DNA of 64,000 nucleotides from Amycolatopsis sp. FBCC-B4732. Its GTDB lineage: Bacteria > Actinomycetota > Actinomycetes > Mycobacteriales > Pseudonocardiaceae. The notes beneath the pieces are model-generated. The model made no database searches. It saw only the letters and a program-made list of their open reading frames with translations, and was not told where the DNA came from. The stretch spans positions 9,590,501 to 9,654,500 of the forward strand of contig NZ_CP095376.1 of the NCBI RefSeq assembly GCF_023008405.1, read 5' to 3'. This document shows positions 8,829-16,934 of this stretch, piece by piece. Within the stretch, counting starts at the first letter, position 1. Each line of letters starts with the position of its first letter. The position numbers were made by a program, and so were the translations under genes.

Positions 8829-11210
8829 ATGGCCGAAAAAGTGGAAACAGACGTCGCAGAGTCTGACGAGAATGTTGAAGTGATCGTTCGATGTTTTTAT
8901 TTGGGTCAATTGATTGAGGAGAGCTTTGTTGAGACCGGGTATGATCCCCCGCGGGCAATGACTTCTCAGTTGAAACTGAGTCGTGCTGGATCGCGAATCG
9001 CAAACCAAGAGAAGGGTGCAAGTATTGGTTTGCATGAAGCTCAGCTTGCGGTTCTTATAACTCTCTGGTCTGGGGCTGACCTTCTGATCGATCCGGATGG
9101 CTTTGATCTAGAATCGTTGCGGCTGCATGTATCTTCCGAGTTGAAGCGAGGAAAACTCAAGCTTCCGTGGATTTACGGGAGGCAGCTTTACGATTTGGTT
9201 GCCGATTCGACATTTCATGGACATATGCAGCCAACGTATGACGAAAGTCAGCAACTTCTATCTGAGCTTCCTCAGGGTGTGTTTCAATACGGGCCCTATG
9301 TTTCCGGACCATATGGAGTTATTGAGTCAACTCAGTGGCGACAGATTGAGGTGCCGTTCACGATACCGGCCTATCACTGCGAAGAGGTTGACTGTCATCG
9401 TGTTCATGGGATACGGTTTAGTACCGGTGAATCTGGGACGGCGAAAGCTCTTGAGCAGACAAGAAAAAAGGCTGCAAAGAAGCATGACAGGAACGACCGT
9501 CATGCTGAAAAGGCGACGGCCTTCTTGGCTGGCAAGGTGCCACCCTACGCGTGGTCTTACAGTGGCTCTCTTCCATACTTCCTGGTCGACTCTTTTAGTT
9601 TGGATGAGTTGCGCCTGCTGCTGGCGGATCTACTTGACTCAACAAAAGGTCATTTGCGCACTGAGATTAGGCGGGCGACGGAGATCGAAGTCAGATCTGC
9701 CGACGATTTTGTCGCTGAAAAGTCAAATGCGGATATTCTGCAACTACTCCTCCTTGCGTCGGATGAGGATATCCATGCGCGTTTAAATTGCCTCATTCGT
9801 GGCGGGACTATTGACATTCCCAGTGGCGAGACCCGTCTTTCAAAGATTCACCAGCGCGGCGACGGTCCAATGCAGGTGTCAATCGACGCTTCTGCTCTAG
9901 GTGTGCGGCATGTTCCACCTCTCAAGCTGGTGCAATTAAGGCTTTGGCAAGTGATAGCTAGAGTCTTCCCAATTGACGACGCCGACGCTGAAGCTAAGGT
10001 AATGTGGAAATTGCGCGGATATGACGGTGACTCGGCTGAAAAGAAGTTATCCGCTGCACTTGCGGACGAAAGTCCTGCCGTCCTTATTCGTAAACTAATT
10101 GTTCCCGATGAGGAAGCTTGCGCTAGGGTGCTTGAGCACCTGTGGCTGCCGAGAGAGCTTGTGGCGAACCTTGACGATGAGTCATTGAGTTCGATGTTGG
10201 CATGGCATATCGGATTCACTAATGTGGATTCGGATCCTGCGCTACAATCTTTTAGGGAACACGCCGATGAGCTGGAGAGGATGGCTCTTAGTCTGCCGGT
10301 TACGTTGGACAGGCAGGACGTGAAAGCAATTCGGGGGGTTGCGGCCAACCTGTTCGCGAGTCTAGAAGAAGTCCTGAAGGTTGCGTTATGCTTTTCCGGA
10401 TGGGCTCTTCTGCGGGATCATTATGCAACGGGAGCTGAGTTCGAGTACTCGAAAGGTCAAGCCAGTCAATTTATGAGTGACTGGCTTGCGTCGAGAGATA
10501 TTGGAACCGAAGTTCTCAACATTGAGAAGATGCGACTGAGTGACTTGTTGGAGTGTCTTGGCTCGGTGGCTGGATTCTTGACTTCTGCGGCAAAGTCGCC
10601 GTTATCTCATCGACGCGAGAAGTCAAAGTGGCCTCGCTTTTCCGGCGAGGTGTCTTCTCCATTTGAGTTCCCTTTCAAGCATTTGCTCCCTTTTTTGGAT
10701 CTTGACGAGAGATCTCAGAAGGTCTTAATTGATACTCTGCATTCTGTTGTTAGTGACCTAAATTCAGCAGGAGCGTTGGCTGTTCGAAACGCGCTTCTGC
10801 ATCACAACGAAGAAGTTCCTGCGCGCGATAAAATCTTGATGGCACTTTCCGCCGTTTCTGGCCGAGTTGGTGAAATGGTAAGCGTTGGCCTTTATCCGAC
10901 TCGCTTCACGATGTACTCAAATGACTCCGATCTGAATGGTCGACGGCGAATTATGCTTAGATCGGAGGAGGGGGCGGAAGTTACGTTGAAACGTCCTAGT
11001 TCGATCAGGTTGTCTGGACTTCCAGCGATTAACTCTTTGCAAGTTGTGGTAACTCGCGCCGGGATTGGCAGTACTTCCGAGCCGCTCAGATTTAAAGTCG
11101 AATGTGATTCAAGTTATAGGGAAAAGTGGAAAGATTTCCCTAAACGTCCCGAGAGGCGAGTTCAGCATGGATTGCCGACTCAATTCAGCGGCCTAGGAAA
11201 TCAAACTTGA
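8829..11210 (+). CDS. large cargo protein of unknown function with HEPN-like motif
   Basis: A 793-residue protein that I do not recognise. It has no signal peptide, membrane helix or Walker motif. Visible landmarks: a Cys/His cluster at residues 183 to 193 (HCEEVDCHRVH, possible metal site), a basic segment near 210 to 230 (KKAAKKHDRNDRHAEKA), a long helical middle region, and near residue 653 RNALLHH, which fits the R(N)xxxxH active-site pattern of HEPN RNases within a helical context. Base composition is near-balanced and uses codons such as GTT, CTT, AAA and TTT, quite unlike the roughly 70% GC neighbours, so it was acquired recently. It is the only long gene between attL and the element's regulator, the usual place for cargo. 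A defence or toxin role is inference only. ATG at 8829 has a weak GAGGG upstream. Confidence 0.85.
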   Translation: MAEKVETDVAESDENVEVIVRCFYLGQLIEESFVETGYDPPRAMTSQLKLSRAGSRIANQEKGASIGLHEAQLAVLITLWSGADLLIDPDGFDLESLRLHVSSELKRGKLKLPWIYGRQLYDLVADSTFHGHMQPTYDESQQLLSELPQGVFQYGPYVSGPYGVIESTQWRQIEVPFTIPAYHCEEVDCHRVHGIRFSTGESGTAKALEQTRKKAAKKHDRNDRHAEKATAFLAGKVPPYAWSYSGSLPYFLVDSFSLDELRLLLADLLDSTKGHLRTEIRRATEIEVRSADDFVAEKSNADILQLLLLASDEDIHARLNCLIRGGTIDIPSGETRLSKIHQRGDGPMQVSIDASALGVRHVPPLKLVQLRLWQVIARVFPIDDADAEAKVMWKLRGYDGDSAEKKLSAALADESPAVLIRKLIVPDEEACARVLEHLWLPRELVANLDDESLSSMLAWHIGFTNVDSDPALQSFREHADELERMALSLPVTLDRQDVKAIRGVAANLFASLEEVLKVALCFSGWALLRDHYATGAEFEYSKGQASQFMSDWLASRDIGTEVLNIEKMRLSDLLECLGSVAGFLTSAAKSPLSHRREKSKWPRFSGEVSSPFEFPFKHLLPFLDLDERSQKVLIDTLHSVVSDLNSAGALAVRNALLHHNEEVPARDKILMALSAVSGRVGEMVSVGLYPTRFTMYSNDSDLNGRRRIMLRSEEGAEVTLKRPSSIRLSGLPAINSLQVVVTRAGIGSTSEPLRFKVECDSSYREKWKDFPKRPERRVQHGLPTQFSGLGNQT

Positions 11211-11257
11211 CGATCGCGTAGGCGGTGCCATCGAGTTGTGCCATGTAGCCTGGCGGC

Positions 11258-12493
11258 ATGCGTGGTGCGGGTGACCAGCTCAGCATCGGTGAGCGGATCG
11301 CGTTCTACCGGAGGCGGCGTGGGCTGTCGCAGGCGGTCCTTGCTGACCTGGTGAGCCGTACTGAAGACTGGTTGAGCAAGATCGAGCGCGGAGAGCGGGA
11401 TATCCGCAGGCTCGACGTCCTGGCCGACCTCGCGCGAGCGCTGCGGGTGACGCTGGGCGACCTGCTCGGCGAACCTGTGCTGATGGAAGAGCAGGACAAG
11501 CACGATGACGTCCCGGCGATCCGGGATGCGCTGATGGCTCCTCGTCGGCTGTCGCGGACGCTGTTCTCCTCGGCCATGTCGCCCGAGTACATCGATCCAC
11601 AGCCGGTCCGTCAGCTGGTGGAAGGTGCCTGGTCGAGCTACCAGAAGGGTGACCTCGGCCGGGTCGTTACCGCACTGCCGGGCCTGATCAAGACCACGCA
11701 GGCGATGGAGGCGGCTTCGTCGGACGACGCCGGGTACAAGCGGGCCTGCGCGGCCATCTCGGCGCGGGTGCACCACCTGGCCGCGACCACGCTGAGCAAG
11801 ATCGGTGAGGCTGACCTCGCCTGGATCGCGGCCGAGCGTGCCATGCAGGCGGCAGACGACTCCGACGACCCGTTGGTCCTCGCCTCCGCTGCTCGGTCTG
11901 GCACTCATGCGCTCCTGGCCGTGGGGCGGTTCGACGACGCGCTTGAGCTGGGCGACGTCGCGGCGAAATGGCTGCTGCCGAGGATGGCCGAGGGTGATCC
12001 TGCTGCGCTGAGCTTGTACGGGATGCTCTACCTCCGCACGGCTGTCGCGGCAGCGCGACACCAGGATCGGACCACGGCGAATGACCTTCTCGGGCACGCA
12101 GAAACTGCTGCTGACCAGCTGGGCGTGGACGCGAACTACTGGCAGACCGGGTTCGGGCCGGCCAACGTGGAACTCCACCGGTTGTCGGCGGCTCTGGACC
12201 TCGGCGACGTGAGTCAGGTGATCGAGACCGCTCCGCGCGTCAACGTCGACCACTTGCCCGTGGAACGCCAGGTCACGCACCTGATCGACTTCGCCCGGGC
12301 GCTGAGCCTGCTCGCTAAGGACGACGACGCGCTTCAAGTCCTTCTGCAGGCCGAGCAGAAGTCGCCGACCATCGTCCGGCACAACACGATGGTTCGGGAG
12401 GTTGTCCGGTCGATGTATCGGCGCGCCCCCGCGACGGCTGGCAAGTCCTCGGCGCTGCTCGCGCTGGCTGAGCGCTGCGGCGCGGTGAGGTAG
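11258..12493 (+). CDS. XRE-family regulator with TPR-like C-terminus
   Basis: A 411-residue protein. Residues about 8 to 72 are an XRE-type helix-turn-helix (GERIAFYRRRRGLSQAVLADLVS, SKIERGERDI-RLDVLADLARAL). The remaining 330 residues are alpha-helical repeats of TPR type (AALSLYGMLYLRTAVAAAR). Regulators of this build are common on actinomycete integrative elements and probably control the transfer genes downstream. The ATG at 11258 is preceded at a short distance by TAGCCT, suggesting a leaderless transcript. The flavoprotein gene follows after four bases, so the two are cotranscribed. Confidence 0.9.
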   Translation: MRGAGDQLSIGERIAFYRRRRGLSQAVLADLVSRTEDWLSKIERGERDIRRLDVLADLARALRVTLGDLLGEPVLMEEQDKHDDVPAIRDALMAPRRLSRTLFSSAMSPEYIDPQPVRQLVEGAWSSYQKGDLGRVVTALPGLIKTTQAMEAASSDDAGYKRACAAISARVHHLAATTLSKIGEADLAWIAAERAMQAADDSDDPLVLASAARSGTHALLAVGRFDDALELGDVAAKWLLPRMAEGDPAALSLYGMLYLRTAVAAARHQDRTTANDLLGHAETAADQLGVDANYWQTGFGPANVELHRLSAALDLGDVSQVIETAPRVNVDHLPVERQVTHLIDFARALSLLAKDDDALQVLLQAEQKSPTIVRHNTMVREVVRSMYRRAPATAGKSSALLALAERCGAVR

Positions 12494-12497
12494 CCGC

Positions 12498-13055
12498 ATG
12501 TCACGAGTTCTTGGGCTTGTTGCCTCCGGGGCCGGCGGGGTCGAAGACCTGCTTCCGCGTCTGATCAAGCCTGCCCAGGAAGCGGGCTGGACGGTCGCGG
12601 TCACCCTGACCCCCACCGCCGGCCGCTGGCTGGCCGAGAGCGGGCAGCTCGACGAGATCGAGCAGGCCACCGGCTACCCGGTGCGGGTCGAGCCCCGGTC
12701 TCCGTCGCAGAAGAGCCCACACCCTGCCCCGAGCTGTTACCTGGTGGCGCCGGCCTCGGCGAACTTCGTCGCGAAGATGTCTCTCGGCATCGCTGATAAC
12801 CAGGCGTTGACGCAGGTCAACGAGGCGATCGGGACGCTGAACCTGCCGGTGATCGTGTTCCCGCGCGTCAACGCAGCCCACGCGCGCCAGCCAGCCTGGA
12901 CCACGCACATCGAGAACCTCAAGAGGGTCGGTGTGGACCTGCTCTACGGTGAAGACGTCTGGCCGCTGCATGAACCGCGGTCCGCTCCTGGCCGGGATCT
13001 GCCCTGGTCAGCCATGCTGGACGCGATTGAGAAGGCCGTTCCGGCCGACCGCTAG
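12498..13055 (+). CDS. flavoprotein (HFCD family)
   Basis: A 185-residue protein of the homo-oligomeric flavin-containing Cys decarboxylase (HFCD) superfamily. It starts LGLVASGAGGVEDL and has CYLVAPASANFVAKMSLGIADN around residues 75 to 98, matching the flavin-binding PASANT-like motif of Dfp/EpiD proteins. The substrate is unknown; no peptide precursor gene is adjacent. Such a gene directly after an XRE regulator recurs on actinomycete integrative elements. Four-base spacing from the regulator indicates one operon. Confidence 0.85.
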   Translation: MSRVLGLVASGAGGVEDLLPRLIKPAQEAGWTVAVTLTPTAGRWLAESGQLDEIEQATGYPVRVEPRSPSQKSPHPAPSCYLVAPASANFVAKMSLGIADNQALTQVNEAIGTLNLPVIVFPRVNAAHARQPAWTTHIENLKRVGVDLLYGEDVWPLHEPRSAPGRDLPWSAMLDAIEKAVPADR

Positions 13056-13158
13056 AACCGACCCGGACAGTTTGTCCGGGTGATCTTCCTTACCCGGGTG
13101 TCTCCTGGTCTCAGCGCGCCCAATCGGACGCGCGAAAGCCGAGACATCGGGAGAGCAC

Positions 13159-13431
13159 ATGGGCATTCACGTGGTGATTCAGCCCCTCGTCGGATATGGC
13201 GCTGCCGTCGTGTCGCCTTCCCCGGGAGTCCGCCAACTGGTGGCCGGGGGCGATGAAGCCGCGATTTTGATCCAGGTACCGGCTCGGATCGGCGGCCTGA
13301 TGGACACCGCGCGGTTCGTGCGGAGCCTCGCGGTGGCCGCGAACGAGTTCGGCGAATGGTGCGAGACGCAGAACCGCACGCGCACCTACTCCTCTCCTGT
13401 CGGCGACCAGTGGTCGGAAGAGCGCGACTGA
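13159..13431 (+). CDS. small element protein, unknown function
   Basis: A 90-residue protein, MGIHVVIQPLVGYGAAVV at the N-terminus and an acidic end (DQWSEERD). No known domain. ATG at 13159 is preceded by GGGAGAG. It opens a run of closely packed plus-strand element genes that leads to the transfer ATPase. Confidence 0.65.
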   Translation: MGIHVVIQPLVGYGAAVVSPSPGVRQLVAGGDEAAILIQVPARIGGLMDTARFVRSLAVAANEFGEWCETQNRTRTYSSPVGDQWSEERD

Positions 13432-13465
13432 GCGCCAGAAACCCAGACGAGCAAAGGGAATCAGC

Positions 13466-13912
13466 ATGGCTATCGACAAAGGGCACCGGTTCAGCATCGA
13501 CTTCGACGACGCGTTCACACAGGGACTCGTCATGGTGGGCGAAGTGTCTCCCGACAACGAGTACCAGTCGCGTGAGGACCGGGCCGCTAATCGCCCGGTG
13601 CGGCAGCGGGTCGACGAGATTACGGGTAAGCGGCAATGGAAGGTCATGGTCACTGACCCGGCCGAGACGCGGGCGAAGCGGGCGTCGTTCGAGATCACGC
13701 TTCTCGCCGACGTCCAGCCGGTGCCGACGACGTCGGAGGCGCTGCCGGGGATGCGGCCGATCGAGCTGGAGGGGCTGACGGCTGAGCCGAAGGTGGCTGG
13801 TCAGGGTGAGTTCAAGTACCAGTCCTACGTGTTCCGCGCGACCGGGTTCAAGCAGGCCGCGAGCAAGGCGTCCCGGTCCGGTGGGTCCGGTGAGACGCCG
13901 AAGGCCGCGTGA
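13466..13912 (+). CDS. conserved element protein, unknown function
   Basis: A 148-residue protein with a beta-rich core (KRQWKVMVTDPAETRAKRASF, then FEITLLADVQPV) and a low-complexity Ser/Gly/Lys tail. AAAGGGAATC precedes the ATG at 13466. The stop TGA overlaps the GTG start of the next gene, so translation is probably coupled. Genes like this occur between the regulator and the FtsK-like gene of actinomycete integrative elements; a DNA-binding or plasmid-maintenance role is possible but unproven. Confidence 0.7.
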   Translation: MAIDKGHRFSIDFDDAFTQGLVMVGEVSPDNEYQSREDRAANRPVRQRVDEITGKRQWKVMVTDPAETRAKRASFEITLLADVQPVPTTSEALPGMRPIELEGLTAEPKVAGQGEFKYQSYVFRATGFKQAASKASRSGGSGETPKAA

Positions 13913-14415
13913 CAGGGATGGGCTTCCGCGAGCAGGTCGAGGCGTGGGAGCAGGCGTATCGGGACTACATGGCCGCGTGGGAACACGGCCGCGCGGTCCT
14001 CTCGCCGATGAACGCCACCAACACGGCCAACGCTGCTCGGCGGGTGTCGCGGGCATGGCACGAGCTGGCGCAGACGCGCGGGCTGCCGTGGTGGTGCGTG
14101 GCCGCATTGGAGTCGGCGGCCGAGGGGTTCGCCGAGCTGGCAAGGGATTGGGCAAGTGAAGCAGGACACGGCCGTGATGGACGGGCTGGGAGTGCGCTGG
14201 GCGGTGGGGCCGGGTATCGAGGTGACGGTGGAGGAGACCGGTCCGGGGCAGTCTTCTCCGCCGGTCCTGGTGCTGGCCGGGATGCCCTTCGTGCTGACGC
14301 TGGTCCCGCCGCAGGATCAGGAGACGTGGCCGGCCTGCGTGGCATTCCTTCGCCAGCTCCGCGACCACGCCGAGGAACTGGCGGCGCTGCTGGAAGCCCG
14401 CGCGGGGAGGCGTGA
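13909..14415 (+). CDS. element protein, unknown function; doubtful 3' half
   Basis: The first 85 residues look like real protein (GFREQVEAWEQAYRDYMAAW, RAWHELAQTRGLPWWCVAAL). After about position 14160 the frame becomes Gly/Ala/Arg/Pro-rich, and a different frame (14156-14431) looks coding. Either the two genes truly overlap by 260 bases, or the original gene ended near 14160 and a small indel has extended it. The GTG start at 13909 overlaps the stop of the preceding gene; ATG at 13918 is an alternative. Confidence 0.55.
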   Translation: MTGMGFREQVEAWEQAYRDYMAAWEHGRAVLSPMNATNTANAARRVSRAWHELAQTRGLPWWCVAALESAAEGFAELARDWASEAGHGRDGRAGSALGGGAGYRGDGGGDRSGAVFSAGPGAGRDALRADAGPAAGSGDVAGLRGIPSPAPRPRRGTGGAAGSPRGEA

Positions 14416-14431
14416 CAGTGCGCAGGACTGA
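14156..14431 (+). CDS. small element protein, unknown function
   Basis: A 91-residue protein with a beta-rich start (GVRWAVGPGIEVTVEETGPG, LVLAGMPFVLTLVPP) and a helical end (ACVAFLRQLRDHAEELAALLEA). Third codon positions are strongly G/C, supporting this frame over the overlapping one. GTG at 14156 has AAGGGA upstream; ATG at 14177 is an alternative. No known domain. Confidence 0.65.
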   Translation: MKQDTAVMDGLGVRWAVGPGIEVTVEETGPGQSSPPVLVLAGMPFVLTLVPPQDQETWPACVAFLRQLRDHAEELAALLEARAGRRDSAQD

Positions 14432-14663
14432 GCCGAAGACGCTGCGCGACGCCCACGAGGTCGTGATGGACCGCCGCCCGCCGAACGACGCGAACCCGTC
14501 AGTCTGGCTGGCGTTCCGCCTCGGCAATGCACGGCTCTATAAGGCTGTTGCGGACGTCGATCGGGGGCATCACCACGAGGCGCTGTACTGGGCCGGATAC
14601 GAGGAACGGAAAGCGGGTGAGATCTCGGCGAACCTTCAGGCGGAGGGCAAGCCTGCTGATTAG
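14418..14663 (+). CDS. small element protein, unknown function
   Basis: An 81-residue basic protein (EPKTLRDAHEVVMDRRPPND, then ALYWAGYEERKAGEISANLQ). The GTG at 14418 is preferred over GTG at 14412 because GGGGAGG at 14404-14410 is correctly spaced for it. It overlaps the end of the preceding gene by 14 bases in another frame. No domain recognised. Confidence 0.65.
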   Translation: MRRTEPKTLRDAHEVVMDRRPPNDANPSVWLAFRLGNARLYKAVADVDRGHHHEALYWAGYEERKAGEISANLQAEGKPAD

Positions 14664-14833
14664 TCGCATGTAGACGACTAGAAAGTCAACAGTAATAGCG
14701 AAAAACGCACGCAGCGACGTGCGGCGATAAAGCACGTCCTGTTGCGGGTGCGTGTGATCCGTAAGGCGCAGAAGCGGAACCTGGCTACCAACCTTGCCGC
14801 TCCTGCGCTGTCCACAACCAGCGGAAGTGAACA

Positions 14834-14998
14834 ATGACAACGCTAAACGATGACAACGGGCGAGCGTCAACGGGGGTCACCCGAACGCGCTGCGCTTCAT
14901 GCAAACGATTCGCGAAACTCCTGCCCGGTGAGACCGAGTGCGCTTCCTGCTTGGGGATGCTGCCGCTGGACCTCGACGTGAAGCGGGGTGGTCGGTGA
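14834..14998 (+). CDS. 54-residue zinc-ribbon-like peptide
   Basis: A short frame encodes MTTLNDDNG..., then TRCASCKRFAKLLPGETECA and SCLGMLPLDL: two CxxC knuckles (CASC and CASC) about 12 residues apart, the pattern of a small zinc ribbon. Its TGA overlaps the ATG of the FtsK-like gene (TGATG), so it is probably translated with it. Codon use at the very start is less GC-rich. A DNA- or protein-binding accessory of transfer is inference. Confidence 0.65.
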   Translation: MTTLNDDNGRASTGVTRTRCASCKRFAKLLPGETECASCLGMLPLDLDVKRGGR

Positions 14999-16551
14999 TG
15001 TCTCCCGGCTTCGCGGTAGTGGCTCTGGCCGGGCTGGGGCTCGGCGTGTGGGTGCTGCACAAGATCGGCCGCGCCCTGGCCTCGATTCTGGAAGCCTTGG
15101 CTGCGGCAGCCGTGGTGTTCGTCGCGCTGTGGTGGCTGTGCAAGGCCGTCGTGTGGATGCTCGCGCAGGTGGTGACCCGGTGGCGGACCAGCCTCGCCCT
15201 GGTCGCGGTCTACGCCTGGTGCCAGCTTCTCGGCTGGCTCCCCCTGGCGATCACACTGGGCAGCGTCGCGGCAGTCCTAGCGACGTGGTGGGCGATCGAT
15301 GCCGTCTCGTTCGACCAGTGGTGCGGACGGTTCCTGCGCTCCTGGTGGGCCCGCTGGGCGGTCTACGGCCGGAAGCTGCCGGAGTGGCTGCACGCCTGTG
15401 GCCTGTCAGTGCGGGACGAGGCGCTGCCGGTGGTGGTGAACGTGAACCTCGTCGGTCGACGACGCGCGCTGTCCCGGTCGACGTCGAACCGGGCGAACGC
15501 ACGGCTGCCCAAGGTGCTCGGCGTCCGCTCCGGTGCCTCGTGGGATGAGGTGCGAGTGGAGCTGGTGCCGGGGCAGAAGCCCGAGGACTTCGACGACGCC
15601 GCTCGTGCCTTGGCCGTTGCGCGCAAGGTCACTCGCTGCCAGGTTCGCGAGCTGGCACCCAACGTCGTGTCCATCGACTTCCAGCGGCGCGACCTCCTTG
15701 CCGGAGGTGTGGCCGGCCCCCAGGTCCCGGACGGCGTCGACGCGACCGGTGTGGACCTGCGCAACGTCTGGGCCGGGCGGACCGAGTACGGGCGTGACTG
15801 GCGCGTACCTCTGCTCGGCTCGGGTGCGCACTGCCTGACCGCCGGTGCCTCCGGGGCGGGCAAGAACTCGGTGATGTGGTGCCCGCTGGTGGCGGCGGCC
15901 TCGGCGATCCGAGCTGGGGTGGTGCGCATGTCCGGGATCGACCCGAAGGGCATGGAACTGGCCTACGGGCGCGGAATCTTCACTCGCTACGCGGTGGGTG
16001 GCAAGGACGCGGTCCAGCTGCTTGACGGCCTGGTGGAGGAGATGGAATCGCGCAAGCGCGCGTTCGCCGGTCGGCTGCGGACCATCCCGGTGTCGACGGA
16101 GTATCCGTTGGAGCTGCTGGAGTTCGACGAGATCGGCGCGTTGACCAAGTACACCGACCGCAAGACCCGTGAAGCCATTGTGGAGCGCGTCGCGCTGCTG
16201 ACCACCCAGGGCCGGGCGTTGGGGATCTCGGTCCGTGGTTACGTGCAGGAGCCGACCAAGGACACCGTCCCGGTTCGTGAGCTTTTCACTCGCCGGGTGT
16301 GTCTGCGGGTCACCTCGAAGACGCACGTGGGGATGGTCCTGGGCGACGGGGCCTATGAGCGCGGGGCGTGGGCGAACCGGATCGGCGATTCGGAGGCCGG
16401 TGTCGGTTACGTGTGGGGCGAGGGCATCCGTGAACCGTTGCGCGTCCGCGCCGGGTGGGTCTCTGACGCCACGGTGAAGGCGCTGGAGGCGTATGTGACC
16501 AACGGTGGTGTCGCGGATCTGCGGCACGGCGGCGAGGGGGTGGCCGCGTGA
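14998..16551 (+). CDS. FtsK/SpoIIIE-like transfer ATPase (TraB type)
   Basis: A 517-residue membrane ATPase. Hydrophobic segments lie near residues 5 to 60 and 65 to 100. The FtsK/SpoIIIE core has Walker A GASGAGKNS near residue 283 and a Walker B-like LLEFDEIGAL near 375. Proteins of this type pump double-stranded DNA between hyphae during actinomycete conjugation (TraB) and mark integrative conjugative elements. The ATG at 14998 is chosen because it overlaps the stop of the zinc-ribbon gene and starts the first membrane segment; upstream in-frame codons add an implausible N-terminus. The stop overlaps the next start by four bases. Confidence 0.9.
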   Translation: MSPGFAVVALAGLGLGVWVLHKIGRALASILEALAAAAVVFVALWWLCKAVVWMLAQVVTRWRTSLALVAVYAWCQLLGWLPLAITLGSVAAVLATWWAIDAVSFDQWCGRFLRSWWARWAVYGRKLPEWLHACGLSVRDEALPVVVNVNLVGRRRALSRSTSNRANARLPKVLGVRSGASWDEVRVELVPGQKPEDFDDAARALAVARKVTRCQVRELAPNVVSIDFQRRDLLAGGVAGPQVPDGVDATGVDLRNVWAGRTEYGRDWRVPLLGSGAHCLTAGASGAGKNSVMWCPLVAAASAIRAGVVRMSGIDPKGMELAYGRGIFTRYAVGGKDAVQLLDGLVEEMESRKRAFAGRLRTIPVSTEYPLELLEFDEIGALTKYTDRKTREAIVERVALLTTQGRALGISVRGYVQEPTKDTVPVRELFTRRVCLRVTSKTHVGMVLGDGAYERGAWANRIGDSEAGVGYVWGEGIREPLRVRAGWVSDATVKALEAYVTNGGVADLRHGGEGVAA

Positions 16552-16934
16552 ACCGGCTGATGATCTTCCTCAACGCGATCCGTGACCACCTGGACTCGCA
16601 TCAGTTGCCACCGGCGGCGTCGGTCGACGTCAACGCCTGGTTCAGCCCGATCACGGTTCAGCTCGACGTGGACGGCCTGCCCGAGGTGTCGCGGGCGTTG
16701 CTGGTGTGGACGCAGACCCTCGAGGACGTGTCGGCTCGGCTGTGGCGGCTGGTCGACGGGCGGTGGGTGCACCTGTCAATCAGTGGCCGGACGCCGTGCG
16801 GCATTCCGGTCGTGGTGTTCGGAGTGGTCCGGTTCGAGCCGAGCGTGTTCCCGGACCTCCCGGTGGGAGCCAAGCAAGAGATGCCGGTGTTCCTGCTGCG
16901 TGGTTGGTCGACTTCCGGGGAGGTGGCGGCCTGA
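16548..16934 (+). CDS. element protein between TraB and RepSA, unknown function
   Basis: A 128-residue protein (MNRLMIFLNAIRDHLDSHQL at the start, central SVDVNAWFSPITVQLDV). GTG start overlaps the stop of the FtsK-like gene, and its TGA overlaps the ATG of the replication gene, so all three are translationally coupled. No recognised domain; a helper of replication or transfer is likely from position only. Confidence 0.75.
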   Translation: MNRLMIFLNAIRDHLDSHQLPPAASVDVNAWFSPITVQLDVDGLPEVSRALLVWTQTLEDVSARLWRLVDGRWVHLSISGRTPCGIPVVVFGVVRFEPSVFPDLPVGAKQEMPVFLLRGWSTSGEVAA

